Below are positions 18,236 to 26,255 of a stretch of 64,000 bases of DNA, piece after piece. The notes beneath the pieces were generated by a model, which searched no databases, had not been told where the DNA came from, and worked only from the letters and a program-made list of their open reading frames with translations. The translations under genes were made by a program, and so were the position numbers. Source of the stretch: Allomuricauda sp. CP2A (GTDB taxonomy: Bacteria; Bacteroidota; Bacteroidia; Flavobacteriales; Flavobacteriaceae); the NCBI RefSeq assembly GCF_001683915.1, contig NZ_LXTT01000045.1, positions 1-64,000 on the forward strand, given 5' to 3'. The first letter of the stretch is position 1; every line of letters begins with the position of its first letter.

Positions 18236-18275
18236 CTTTAGTCACTGAAGTTTAAGGCACGCAAGATTATTTTTG
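18232..18275 (+). promoter_or_regulatory. Crp/Fnr-type promoter of the persulfide dioxygenase gene
   Basis: GTAACTTTAGTCAC (18232-18245) fits GTNAC-N4-GTNAC and overlaps the SulP stop codon. 22 nt later TATTTTTG (18268-18275) forms the -7 box; the start codon follows after 17 bp. Confidence 0.8.
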
Positions 18276-18292
18276 ATAAAAACCATTATCAC

Positions 18293-19702
18293 ATGAAGAT
18301 TGAACAGATATACACAGGATGCTTGGCCCAAGGGGCCTATTACATAGAAAGTGAAGGCGAAGCAGCCATCATTGATCCATTGCGGGAAGTAAAACCCTAC
18401 ATAAAAAGAGCTGAAAAAAATGGGGCTACCATCAAATATATTTTTGAAACCCATTTTCATGCAGACTTTGTGAGCGGGCATTTGACCTTGTCCAAGGAAA
18501 CGGGCGCTCCCATTGTTTATGGCCCTACCGCCCAACCCTCTTTTGAAGCCATTATCGCAAAGGATGGGCAAGAGTTCAAGTTGGGAAAAGTCACCATAAA
18601 AGTATTGCACACCCCCGGGCACACCATGGAAAGTTCCACCTACCTCTTAAAGGACGAAAACGGTAAGGACCATGCCATTTTTAGCGGGGACACCTTGTTT
18701 CTGGGAGACGTTGGGAGACCAGATCTCGCCCAAAAGGCTGCCCACATGACCCAAGAGGAATTGGCAGGGACATTATTTGACAGCCTTCGGAACAAAATTA
18801 TGCCCTTGGCGGATGACGTAATCGTTTATCCGGCACACGGAGCAGGATCGGCATGCGGAAAAAACATGATGAAGGAAACCGTGGACACCTTGGGCAACCA
18901 GAAAAAGATGAACTACGCCCTACGGGCAGACATGACCCGGGAAGAATTCATCAAAGAAGTGACAGAAGGACTCCTTCCACCTCCACAATATTTCCCCTTA
19001 AATGTTAAGATGAACAAGGAAGGCTATGAAGATATCGATGAGATATTGGAACGGGGAACCCAAGCCTTGGGCCCTGAAGCCTTTGAAGTGGCCGCCAATG
19101 AAACGGGAGCCGTGGTGTTGGATGTGCGCCATCAAGATGATTTTGCCAAGGGCCATATCCCTAGATCTATTTTTATAGGATTGGATGGAAGTTTTGCCCC
19201 ATGGGTAGGTGCCTTGATCGCTGATGTAAAACAGCCCATTCTTTTGGTTACCCCTGTGGGAAAGGAAGAAGAAACCGTAACCCGTCTTTCCAGGGTTGGT
19301 TTTGACGCCACCCTGGGCTATTTGGAAGGTGGAATCGAAGCATGGAAAAAAGCGGGCAAGGAAGTGGATACCGTAAAAAGTGTCCATGCCAAGGAATTGA
19401 AACAGCTCATGGAGCAAAAAGTGCCTGTGTTTGATGTCAGGAAAGAATCGGAATACAATGCTGAACATGCAGAGGATGCCATTTTAACCCCATTGGATTA
19501 CCTGAATGATCATATGGCTGAATTTCCAGATAAGGAAACCTTTTACATTCATTGTGCAGGAGGGTACAGGAGTATGATCGCCGCCTCCATCTTAAAAAGT
19601 AGGGGCATCCACAATCTGGTGGATGTGGATGAAGGCTTTGCCGCCATGAAAGAAGCTGGCATTCCCATGACCGATTATGTGTGTCCAACAACCTTGAAAT
19701 AA
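18293..19702 (+). CDS. CstB-like persulfide dioxygenase-rhodanese fusion
   Basis: 469 residues. N-terminal ETHE1-type metallo-beta-lactamase domain: His54, His56, Asp58 (ETHFHADF), His63, His110 (HTPGHT), Asp133 (FSGDTLF), and GRPDL. Then a first rhodanese domain (about 268-360) whose active loop (LVTPVGKEEE) has no cysteine, and a second one (about 365-465) with Cys421 in HCAGGYRS. This MBL-pseudorhodanese-rhodanese order is that of CstB, a non-heme iron persulfide dioxygenase that yields thiosulfate or sulfite from low-molecular-weight persulfides. It would act in the cytoplasm on the persulfide produced by the sulfide:quinone oxidoreductase at 24792. Confidence 0.9.
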   Translation: MKIEQIYTGCLAQGAYYIESEGEAAIIDPLREVKPYIKRAEKNGATIKYIFETHFHADFVSGHLTLSKETGAPIVYGPTAQPSFEAIIAKDGQEFKLGKVTIKVLHTPGHTMESSTYLLKDENGKDHAIFSGDTLFLGDVGRPDLAQKAAHMTQEELAGTLFDSLRNKIMPLADDVIVYPAHGAGSACGKNMMKETVDTLGNQKKMNYALRADMTREEFIKEVTEGLLPPPQYFPLNVKMNKEGYEDIDEILERGTQALGPEAFEVAANETGAVVLDVRHQDDFAKGHIPRSIFIGLDGSFAPWVGALIADVKQPILLVTPVGKEEETVTRLSRVGFDATLGYLEGGIEAWKKAGKEVDTVKSVHAKELKQLMEQKVPVFDVRKESEYNAEHAEDAILTPLDYLNDHMAEFPDKETFYIHCAGGYRSMIAASILKSRGIHNLVDVDEGFAAMKEAGIPMTDYVCPTTLK

Positions 19703-19709
19703 TCAAATC

Positions 19710-20090
19710 ATGCAAAAAATAATACGATTGGCCCTCATGAGCTTTGCTCTTCTAGGAATATTTTCATGTCAATCACAGCAAAAACCGTTCATCAAAAAAA
19801 TAGACAAGGCAACGGTCAAGGCCAAAGTGATTGGGGAAGATGTGCAATTGGTGGATGTAAGGACGCCCATGGAATACAATCAGGGGCATATTGACGATGC
19901 GGTCAATTTTAACATCAATGATGAAGGTTTCCTCAACCAAATTGAAACATTGGATAAGAACAAACCTGTTTACCTGTATTGCAAAATGGGAGGGAGGAGC
20001 AATCGTGCTGCCGAACTTCTAAAAAGCAAGGGATTTACACAGATTTTTGATTACACAGGGGGCTATACGGATTGGAGCTCCAAGGACTAG
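19710..20090 (+). CDS. Rhodanese-domain lipoprotein
   Basis: 126 residues with lipobox GIFSC (Cys20) and a single rhodanese domain with active cysteine in YCKMGGRS. It lies 7 bp after the CstB-like gene and shares its promoter. The lipid anchor suggests periplasmic persulfide or thiosulfate sulfurtransfer. An Asp-Val-Arg (VDVRTPMEYNQGH) motif typical of the fold is present. Confidence 0.9.
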   Translation: MQKIIRLALMSFALLGIFSCQSQQKPFIKKIDKATVKAKVIGEDVQLVDVRTPMEYNQGHIDDAVNFNINDEGFLNQIETLDKNKPVYLYCKMGGRSNRAAELLKSKGFTQIFDYTGGYTDWSSKD

Positions 20091-20117
20091 GTTACATTCC
20101 AAAGTATTTTTTCTTAT

Positions 20118-20161
20118 GTAACCCGCGTTACTGAACAGCCAAAGTATCCTGTTTACTTTAG
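20118..20161 (+). promoter_or_regulatory. Crp/Fnr-type promoter of the rhodanese-DUF3365 operon
   Basis: GTAACCCGCGTTAC (20118-20131), 22 nt, then TACTTTAG (20154-20161), one mismatch to TAnnTTTG. The start codon is 22 bp further. Confidence 0.75.
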
Positions 20162-20183
20162 TGGCATTAAAACTACAAGTAAA

Positions 20184-20528
20184 ATGTCGATATTAAGTTT
20201 TTTGTTCAAGGAACAAAACCTTCCAGATACCATAAAGATCTTGGACAGGGAGGAGTATAAAAAAGCCATTTCCAATGGTAAAGTACAGTTGGTGGATGTG
20301 CGCACCCGGGCCGAGTTTGTGTCGGGCCACATTAAAGGAGCAAGCAACATTGATTTTTTCCAAGGATCTGCTTTTGAGTCCGCTTTTTTAAAAATGAAGA
20401 AAGACAAGCCCATTTATCTCTATTGCCAATCCGGAAATAGAAGTCAAAAAGCAGCCAGAAAATTGGTGGAAATGGGATTTGCTGAGGTGTACGACCTTCG
20501 TGGCGGGTACAGAACATGGAGCTATTGA
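20184..20528 (+). CDS. Single-domain cytoplasmic rhodanese
   Basis: 114 residues, no signal peptide, rhodanese fold with VDVRTRAEFVSGH and active cysteine in YCQSGNRS. It is the first gene under its own regulon-type promoter and probably transfers sulfane sulfur in the cytoplasm. The frame stays open after its TGA stop (20526-20528) to 20774, into an HMA-like sequence, so readthrough or a decayed fusion is possible. Confidence 0.9.
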   Translation: MSILSFLFKEQNLPDTIKILDREEYKKAISNGKVQLVDVRTRAEFVSGHIKGASNIDFFQGSAFESAFLKMKKDKPIYLYCQSGNRSQKAARKLVEMGFAEVYDLRGGYRTWSY

Positions 20529-20576
20529 TCCTGTAAATCAAAAAGAAAAAAACCACTTTCCAACAAAGTATTGGAA

Positions 20577-20774
20577 ATGGAAGGTATACAAAGTGTGATT
20601 GTGGAAAAGGAAAGCGCATCGGTTAGCTTTGAACAACAAGGCGACGATGGCGCTTCCTTTGTTAAACAGACCCTGTGTCAAATGGGTTATCCTATAGTTG
20701 ATGACGAAAACGGAATGCTTCTAAAAGCAAAATCTTTTGTAAGTTGTACCAACGGAAAAATGCGGCAACAATGA
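20577..20774 (+). CDS. Small HMA-like domain protein lacking CxxC
   Basis: 65 residues from ATG 20577 (TTG 20571 also possible). The pattern EGIQSVIVEKESASVSF, then FVKQTLCQMGYPIVDDE, matches the second half of a heavy-metal-associated ferredoxin-like domain; the metal-binding CxxC of the first helix is missing. The same frame continues upstream without a stop to the rhodanese TGA, and SCKSK directly follows that TGA. The stop overlaps the next start as ATGA, typical of coupled translation, which supports expression. A truncated HMA domain is the simplest reading. Confidence 0.55.
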   Translation: MEGIQSVIVEKESASVSFEQQGDDGASFVKQTLCQMGYPIVDDENGMLLKAKSFVSCTNGKMRQQ

Positions 20775-21364
20775 AATACGTTACCATTTCTTTACTAGCT
20801 ATTCTATTTCTTACTTCTTGCAAACAGCGCCCGAAGGAATCTGAAGCTACGCAATCCGCAAAACCCGATTACACAAAAATAGGAATGAGGTATGCCCAAG
20901 AAACCCAAAAGGTATTGGGCAAAAACCTAAAAGCTACCATTCAGGATAAAGGCGTTGCAGAGGCGGTTGTTTTTTGTAATGAGCGCGCTTATCCGTTGAC
21001 CGACAGTATGGCGACCCATTACCAAGCAAAAATTAAGCGGGTATCGGACAAGACCCGAAATCCCATGAACAAGGCCAACGCCACGGAAATGGAACATATC
21101 AACACGTTTAAAAAGCAAATTGCTTTAGGAGATTCCATTGCACCTATTGTGCAGGAAAAAGATGGACAGGTGCATTTTTACTATCCCATTGTCACAAATG
21201 CCTTATGTTTGAACTGCCACGGGACCCCAAACCAAAATATCACACCTAAAGTAGTGGAGCACTTATCCGGGTTATACCCAGAAGATCAGGCAACAGGATA
21301 CGGTATTGATGAGGTTCGCGGTATTTGGAGCATTGTGTTTGATGCTTCGGAAAACCCTGAATAA
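20771..21364 (+). CDS. DUF3365 (Tll0287-like) heme-binding lipoprotein
   Basis: 197 residues from ATG 20771, lipobox FLTSC. The DUF3365 domain contains CNERAYPLTD and, near the C-terminus, CLNCHGTPNQ, a c-type heme motif CxxCH. Related proteins are periplasmic heme sensors or redox proteins. Its place in a rhodanese operon of the sulfur regulon suggests electron transfer or sensing during sulfur oxidation. It ends 10 bp before the convergent sterol-desaturase-like gene. Confidence 0.85.
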   Translation: MKYVTISLLAILFLTSCKQRPKESEATQSAKPDYTKIGMRYAQETQKVLGKNLKATIQDKGVAEAVVFCNERAYPLTDSMATHYQAKIKRVSDKTRNPMNKANATEMEHINTFKKQIALGDSIAPIVQEKDGQVHFYYPIVTNALCLNCHGTPNQNITPKVVEHLSGLYPEDQATGYGIDEVRGIWSIVFDASENPE

Positions 21365-21374
21365 ATTTGAAGGC

Positions 21375-22250
21375 CTATTTTTCTGGTTTTTTGAAACCGT
21401 AGACCAACTGTCCCCAAAATCCCTTCGGAAGTTTTTCATCCCCAGGAAAGCCCAGCTCAATTTTACCGCCACTTTCTGGAACATAGTTGGTGTGGAAAAT
21501 ATAATCCCAAAGACTGAGACTTATCCCATAATTCATTCCATACCGATGTCCTTCTGGTAGATTGTATGCATGATGGTACAGATGCATCACCGGATTGTTC
21601 AAGACATACTTTAAAGGGCCCCATGTCAGTTTTAGGTTCGCATGGTTAAAATGCCCAATGGCAATGGCTGCAAAATGGACAATATAGGCTTGTTCGGGTT
21701 CAAATCCACCCAAAATCATAACGCCCAAGGTCTTTAAGGGTTTGTATAGAATGTTTTCCATCCAATGGAACCTTAAATGTGCGGCAAACCCCATTTCCTT
21801 TACACTGTGGTGGACTTTATGAAACTCCCAAAAGGCAGGAACCCTGTGCAGGAGTACATGGGTGAACCACTGTACAAAATCGAGAATAATGAAGAAAACC
21901 AACAGTTGTACCCATTGGGGCCAGAGGGTCACATCCACTATGGACAAACTTTGGGAGGTGATGCCCAAATCTGCCAAAAGCACTTCCAGCACTTTGTAAA
22001 CACCACTTATAATGATGGCAAAAATGAAGAAGTTGAAGAACATATAAAAGGCATCCAGCCAAAAGTCCTTTCTGAAAATGGACTGCTCCTTTCGCCACGG
22101 AAAGAGAATTTCCAAGCTCCAAACCAAGAGCGAAATGCCGATCAGTCCCCAAAAATAATTGGTGTACCAAGGCACATCAAACACAATGGATTTCCATGTC
22201 CACCGCACCATGCCCAAAAAACCGTTTACAAATGCATCAACATATTCCAT
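21375..22250 (-). CDS. Sterol desaturase/fatty acid hydroxylase family membrane protein
   Basis: 291 residues with four or more membrane helices and the histidine clusters of the di-iron family: HVLLH, HKVHH and HLYHH (with HFNHANL between). It is the last gene of a sulfite-dehydrogenase operon, 5 bp after the cytochrome gene. Family members hydroxylate or desaturate lipids with O2. Why one should be cotranscribed with sulfite oxidation is unclear; synthesis of a sulfonolipid or a membrane change under sulfur stress are possibilities, not shown by the sequence. Confidence 0.85.
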   Translation of the reverse strand: MEYVDAFVNGFLGMVRWTWKSIVFDVPWYTNYFWGLIGISLLVWSLEILFPWRKEQSIFRKDFWLDAFYMFFNFFIFAIIISGVYKVLEVLLADLGITSQSLSIVDVTLWPQWVQLLVFFIILDFVQWFTHVLLHRVPAFWEFHKVHHSVKEMGFAAHLRFHWMENILYKPLKTLGVMILGGFEPEQAYIVHFAAIAIGHFNHANLKLTWGPLKYVLNNPVMHLYHHAYNLPEGHRYGMNYGISLSLWDYIFHTNYVPESGGKIELGFPGDEKLPKGFWGQLVYGFKKPEK

Positions 22251-22255
22251 TGTGA

Positions 22256-22708
22256 TTATTTTAGTTCATACCATTCAACATGCTCCAAGTTTTGCCGCCG
22301 ACCTTTTGCAGTAGGGGCATAATTTTTGGACAAATAGGTTAAAATCAATTCTTCATTGGCACCCAAATCCCAAAGATTTTGGGTTTCCTGCATCCATGTT
22401 ATGGTGGCTTTCCATCCTTCCCGGCTCATCCGGTTCTGGGTGACCAACTTAGCGGAATGGCAACTGGTACAATTTTGGATGGTGGCCTCCATACCCTCAT
22501 CATCAATAAATCCGGTAGCGACATGAATGCCGTTTTCCACTTTGTCGTAATTTTCGTTGGAATCTTCCACTGGAACTTCCTCAATATTGGGTTTTGGTTT
22601 TCGGTTCGCCCAATAGTACAATCCCCCAAAAAGTACCAAAATCAAGATTAAAAAGGAAAGAAGGAATTTGGAAAACGCACTGACCTGTTTTTGAAATTTG
22701 TCCTTCAT
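22256..22708 (-). CDS. Membrane-anchored monoheme cytochrome c (SorB-like)
   Basis: 150 residues: an N-terminal membrane anchor (about 12-32) and one heme site CTSCH followed by SAKLVTQNRMSREGWKATITWM. This is the layout of the cytochrome subunit of sulfite dehydrogenases. It begins one base after the end of the molybdoenzyme gene and would take its electrons into the respiratory chain. Heme ligation by a distal Met is likely, but which Met is not clear. Confidence 0.88.
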   Translation of the reverse strand: MKDKFQKQVSAFSKFLLSFLILILVLFGGLYYWANRKPKPNIEEVPVEDSNENYDKVENGIHVATGFIDDEGMEATIQNCTSCHSAKLVTQNRMSREGWKATITWMQETQNLWDLGANEELILTYLSKNYAPTAKGRRQNLEHVEWYELK

Positions 22709-22709
22709 G

Positions 22710-23930
22710 CTAAACTATTTTGATTGCTATCCGGTGGCAGGCATTATTGAGGTAGCCTTTGGGGTTCCATCCGGGCAATACCATGGGTTGACTTTTTCCA
22801 TTGGAGTCGGTAGCCCTGGCCCAAACCTCATAATATCCTTTTTGAGGGAAAGATACGGTTGCCTTAAAATGTTGCCAAGCCAAACGATTTGCTGGCTTTT
22901 CTAGGGTGCAATTGTGCCACGTACTACCAAAATCGATGGAATATTCCATTTTTGAAACTTCCAGTTCCCCGGCCCAGGCATGTCCGTTAATGTGCAATAC
23001 TTGCCCCTCTTTGACCAATGCCCCGCTTTTTGGGTAGGTAATCAAGGATTTCACGGGCATGGATTCAATGATGCACATGTTGGAATCTTCAACTTCACTG
23101 CCCGGTGCCACCGTTTCGCAGGGCACACGATACGAAGTGCCACCCATTTTTTCGCCATCATGCACCTTGTTCCGTACACTGATCTGATTGATCCATTTTC
23201 CAGAGGTGGAAGCGGGCCATCCCCCACAGACCAATCGCAATGGATAGCCATGGGCCAATGGGATATCCTCTCCGTTCATGGAAAAGGCGAGCAAGGTTTC
23301 ATCCTGTAGGGCCTTGTCCATGGGAACTCCTCTGGAAATCGGTTCCTTATTCGGGTCACCGCTTAAGTGCGTATCGGCGGCATGGTAGCCAATATAGACT
23401 GCATCGGATTTGATTCCTGCATCCTCAAGAACATCACGAAGTCGCACCCCGGTCCATTCTGCGCAAGAAACCGCACCCACGGTCCATTGGTTTCCCTTTG
23501 CAGGCGGATTGAACTCACTACGTCCATTTCCGCCACATTCCAAGGTCAATCGATAGGTATGATGCGGGAATTTGCTTTTGAGGTCGGCCAGGGAATAGGT
23601 TTTTTTGTTTTTGACGGATTCGCCATCCAAAGTCAATGTCCATGTTGAAACATCAATATTTTCAGGGATTTTCCCATTATTGCGAATGAACATGTATTTA
23701 TTTGGGGTGATTTTGTCGTTCAGCAAATGGGCTTGGGCCTCCATATTCCAAGGTTTGTTGTTGAGAACAACCATTTCCCTGTCTTTGTTGAATAGTTTAA
23801 AGGGATCGGGATCTTGTAGACCCAAAGGTTGATATCCTCTCGGCATTTGATGGCCATAAACAATTTCCACGCCCAAGATACTGGCCATGGCCGCTAAGGA
23901 TACCCCATAAGTAAATTGCCTTCTGTCCAT
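22710..23930 (-). CDS. Sulfite oxidase-family molybdoenzyme (SorA-like)
   Basis: 406 residues from ATG 23930, which opens with a Tat-type motif (MDRRQFTYGVSLAA); a longer start at 23981 would run across the -7 box and operator and is rejected. The molybdenum-ligand cysteine lies in TLECGGNGRSEF, as in LQCAGNRR of sulfite oxidases, followed by WTVGAVSCAEWTGVRL and a C-terminal Mo-co dimerisation domain. Expected reaction in the periplasm: sulfite to sulfate, with electrons to the adjacent cytochrome. It needs the molybdopterin made with MoaE and MoaC at 41947-42819. Confidence 0.9.
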   Translation of the reverse strand: MDRRQFTYGVSLAAMASILGVEIVYGHQMPRGYQPLGLQDPDPFKLFNKDREMVVLNNKPWNMEAQAHLLNDKITPNKYMFIRNNGKIPENIDVSTWTLTLDGESVKNKKTYSLADLKSKFPHHTYRLTLECGGNGRSEFNPPAKGNQWTVGAVSCAEWTGVRLRDVLEDAGIKSDAVYIGYHAADTHLSGDPNKEPISRGVPMDKALQDETLLAFSMNGEDIPLAHGYPLRLVCGGWPASTSGKWINQISVRNKVHDGEKMGGTSYRVPCETVAPGSEVEDSNMCIIESMPVKSLITYPKSGALVKEGQVLHINGHAWAGELEVSKMEYSIDFGSTWHNCTLEKPANRLAWQHFKATVSFPQKGYYEVWARATDSNGKSQPMVLPGWNPKGYLNNACHRIAIKIV

Positions 23931-23942
23931 AAAATTCAAGAT

Positions 23943-23986
23943 TAAAAGTATCGTAAAAATAAGTAAAGCTATGTAACTCAAGTTAC
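23943..23986 (-). promoter_or_regulatory. Crp/Fnr-type promoter of the sulfite dehydrogenase operon
   Basis: GTAACTCAAGTTAC (23973-23986; perfect arms GTAACT/AGTTAC). On the minus strand, 22 nt later, TACTTTTA (23950 to 23943) matches TAnnTTTG at seven of eight positions. The start codon follows 12 bp later. Confidence 0.8.
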
Positions 23987-24120
23987 CAAAAGGTTCATGG
24001 GCTTATTGTAGCTTTAAGGGTGAAATTAGAGAATTGACAAAAATTGGTATTGGTCTGTGTTATCTGCATTGTGTTGATCACCATACCCGTTCCATTGATA
24101 GAAAAGATAAACGTATAATT

Positions 24121-24327
24121 ATGAAAAAAAACATGGGCGGCATGGACCGCGTAGTACGATTGCTTATTGCTCTAGCAGTGATTGCCCTGTATTATTTTGG
24201 GGTGATCTCTGGAACCTTGGCCACAATAGCATTGATATTGGCGGCCATATTCGCAATAACAAGTTTAGTTAGTTTTTGTCCTTTGTACACCCTATTTGGG
24301 ATTAATACATGCAAGGTCAAGAATTAG
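24121..24327 (+). CDS. DUF2892 (YgaP-like) small membrane protein
   Basis: 68 residues with two hydrophobic helices and the motif MGGMDRVVRLLIALA typical of DUF2892. The C-terminus has SFCPLYTLFGINTC, a cysteine pair seen in these proteins, which elsewhere are fused to or beside rhodaneses (YgaP). It starts at ATG 24121; the longer frame from 24034 has no support. It is divergent from the sulfite dehydrogenase operon. Role: probably thiol or sulfide related at the membrane; not established. Confidence 0.88.
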   Translation: MKKNMGGMDRVVRLLIALAVIALYYFGVISGTLATIALILAAIFAITSLVSFCPLYTLFGINTCKVKN

Positions 24328-24350
24328 GTTTTTTAGTTGGTTGATGTTTG

Positions 24351-24380
24351 AAGCCGCTCCCAAAGAGCGGCTTTTTTTGT
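24351..24380 (+). terminator. Terminator after the DUF2892 gene
   Basis: Stem AAGCCGCTC / GAGCGGCTT (24351-24359, 24365-24373) with loop CCAAA and a run of T from 24372. Confidence 0.9.
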
Positions 24381-24440
24381 TTTTTAAATGTGAAGAGTCA
24401 AGTGTGGGGTCGTGAAAATTAGAGGGCTAGTTGTCTTTTT

Positions 24441-24485
24441 TATGAGAATTATCATATTCTGGCTATTCCACAGCCACTAAATTTG
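24441..24485 (+). promoter_or_regulatory. Promoter with CRP-like palindrome before a small membrane protein gene
   Basis: TATGA-GAATTA-TCATA (24441-24456) is a 5-6-5 palindrome of CRP/FNR geometry. Its centre lies 29.5 bp before TAAATTTG (24478-24485), a perfect -7 box. That distance is identical to the six GTNAC promoters of the locus, but the half-site differs. Confidence 0.6.
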
Positions 24486-24509
24486 ACGCAAACTTAAAAC
24501 CAATACATT

Positions 24510-24638
24510 GTGAAATCGTTAGTAAATGTTCCATTGGTATCATGGGAGAATGGCATCTGGATGATAGGTGTGTTCGCTCTTGTGGTCATTGTTCTTGTCA
24601 TTGCGGTTTTGGCTCTGATGAACAGTGGAAAAAAATAA
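24510..24638 (+). CDS. Small single-pass membrane protein (42 residues)
   Basis: A GTG-started frame coding 42 residues: a short N-terminal part (MKSLVNVPLVSWENG), one very hydrophobic helix (about 16-37: WMIGVFALVVIVLVIAVLAL) and a polar end NSGKK. I do not recognise it. Support for a real gene: a well-formed promoter ends 24 bp upstream, the coding stretch is a clean transmembrane segment, and a stem-loop follows. Its place between the DUF2892 and sulfide:quinone oxidoreductase genes suggests a role at the membrane in the same process. Confidence 0.5.
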   Translation: MKSLVNVPLVSWENGIWMIGVFALVVIVLVIAVLALMNSGKK

Positions 24639-24666
24639 GATTTTTCCAAATCTGTTTTTGTCATCA

Positions 24667-24690
24667 CAACAAACAAAAGCTTGTTTGTTG
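24667..24690. terminator. AT-rich stem-loop, possible terminator of the small membrane protein gene
   Basis: CAACAAACAA-AAGC-TTGTTTGTTG, a perfect 10-bp stem with a 4-nt loop. No T-run follows, so termination is uncertain. Confidence 0.4.
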
Positions 24691-24731
24691 ATGAGACAGT
24701 TAGATTAGACTTCCACCCCCTTTTTTGTAAT

Positions 24732-24775
24732 GTGACCCAGGTCACTTTATATCTGAAAACCTAAAGGTAACTTTG
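24732..24775 (+). promoter_or_regulatory. Crp/Fnr-type promoter of the sulfide:quinone oxidoreductase gene
   Basis: GTGACCCAGGTCAC (24732-24745; perfect arms GTGACC/GGTCAC), 22 nt, then TAACTTTG (24768-24775), a perfect TAnnTTTG. The start codon is 16 bp further. Confidence 0.82.
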
Positions 24776-24791
24776 GGTAAAATGATATAAA

Positions 24792-26249
24792 ATGGCCAAA
24801 ATAGTCGTCCTTGGAGCTGGTATAGCTGGTCATGTGGCTGCATCCCATCTCAGAAGAAAGCTCTCCAAAGAGCATGAAGTAGTGGTGGTGTCACCCAACA
24901 GTAACTACCAATGGATCCCCTCCAATATCTGGGTGGGAATCGGGAGAATGAAACCGAAGGACATCCTGTTCCCATTGGCTCCTTTGTATGCCAAAAAGCA
25001 CATCGATTACAAACAGGCCAAGGCCGTCAGTTTTCATCCCGAAGGAGACCAAGAAGAGGTAAAACCCTACGTACTTGCAGAATATGTTGCCGGAGATGAA
25101 AAAGAAACCCAAGAAAAGGTGACCTACGATTACCTGATCAATGCCACTGGCCCAAAACTCAACTTCGAGGCCACCGAAGGGCTATCGCCCGGAAAAAACA
25201 AAGCCCATTCCGTCTGTACCTACACCCATGCCGATGAAGCATGGACCGCGCTGAATGACCTTATCCAACAAATGAAACAGGGAAAAAGGGCCAAAATATT
25301 GATCGGGACCGGGCATGCGAAATCAACCTGTCAGGGTGCCGCTTTCGAATACATCCTGAACGTGGAACAAGAATTGCGTCGGTACAAAGTAAGAGATATG
25401 GCCGAGGTCACTTGGATTTCCAACGAATACCATCTCGGGGATTTTGGCATGGACGGTATGTTGTTGAGTTATGGCAGCAATATTATGAAATCCAGTGAAA
25501 TGGTGGAAATGGTTTTCGAAGACCGTGGCATTTCATGGATTTTGGGAGCCGGCGTCCATAAAGTGGAAGATGGGGTGGCCCATTATGAAAATCTTGAAGG
25601 GGAACAAAAACAGGCATCTTTTGATTTTGCCATGTTGATTCCTTCCTTTTCAAGTCATGGTTTTAAGGCTTACAACAAAACGGGGGACGATATCACGGAC
25701 AAACTCTTTAGGGGATTCATGATCGTGGACGCAGACTACACACCCAAACCTTATGAAGAGTGGAGCGTTCAGGATTGGCCCGAAACCTATCAAAACCCTT
25801 CCTATCCCAACATTTTTGCACCCGGAATCGCCTTTGCACCGCCGCACAGTATTTCCAAACCCAGAAAGAGCAAAAACGGCACCGATATTTCACCCGCCCC
25901 TCCAAGAACGGGAATGCCATCGGGTATCACCGCAAAATTGGTGGCCGACAACATCATCGAAATGATCAAACATTCAGACAATGAGTTGCACCATAAAGGA
26001 TCCATGGGGAATATGGGAGCTGCATGCATAGCATCGGCAGGGTTCGGGATGACGAAGGGTAGCGGCATCAGCATTACTACCTATCCCATTGTGCCCGATT
26101 TTAAGAAATATCCAGATACGCACGGCAGAAAATTGGGTAAAACCTTTGGTACCATTGGCCTTGCTGGACATTGGCTGAAGTTGGCCCTTCACCACGCATT
26201 CCTTTACAAAGCAAAAATGAAACCCTTTTGGTGGTTAATCCCAGAATAG
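24792..26249 (+). CDS. Sulfide:quinone oxidoreductase-like flavoprotein
   Basis: 485 residues. N-terminal FAD motif VVLGAGIAGHVAASHL; three cysteines in the usual SQR spacing pattern: Cys142 (HSVCTYTHADEAW), Cys180 (KSTCQGAAFEYI) and Cys412 (GAACIASAGFGM); conserved NATGPKLNF and FAPGIAFAPPH. The C-terminus carries an amphipathic segment (WLKLALHHAFLYKAKMKPFWW) for monotopic membrane binding. Expected reaction: sulfide oxidised to sulfane sulfur or persulfide with quinone as acceptor. The persulfide would be substrate of the CstB-like enzyme at 18293, which shares the same promoter design. The exact SQR type cannot be set by eye. Confidence 0.85.
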   Translation: MAKIVVLGAGIAGHVAASHLRRKLSKEHEVVVVSPNSNYQWIPSNIWVGIGRMKPKDILFPLAPLYAKKHIDYKQAKAVSFHPEGDQEEVKPYVLAEYVAGDEKETQEKVTYDYLINATGPKLNFEATEGLSPGKNKAHSVCTYTHADEAWTALNDLIQQMKQGKRAKILIGTGHAKSTCQGAAFEYILNVEQELRRYKVRDMAEVTWISNEYHLGDFGMDGMLLSYGSNIMKSSEMVEMVFEDRGISWILGAGVHKVEDGVAHYENLEGEQKQASFDFAMLIPSFSSHGFKAYNKTGDDITDKLFRGFMIVDADYTPKPYEEWSVQDWPETYQNPSYPNIFAPGIAFAPPHSISKPRKSKNGTDISPAPPRTGMPSGITAKLVADNIIEMIKHSDNELHHKGSMGNMGAACIASAGFGMTKGSGISITTYPIVPDFKKYPDTHGRKLGKTFGTIGLAGHWLKLALHHAFLYKAKMKPFWWLIPE

Positions 26250-26255
26250 ACAGTT

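Noticed and set aside
20526..20528. TGA as a selenocysteine codon in the rhodanese frame
   Set aside because: No SECIS-like hairpin seen, and a stop or decayed fusion explains it more simply.
24494..24745. An 83-codon minus-strand frame upstream of SQR
   Set aside because: It covers the SQR operator and the small membrane protein on the plus strand, which has promoter and membrane-helix support.
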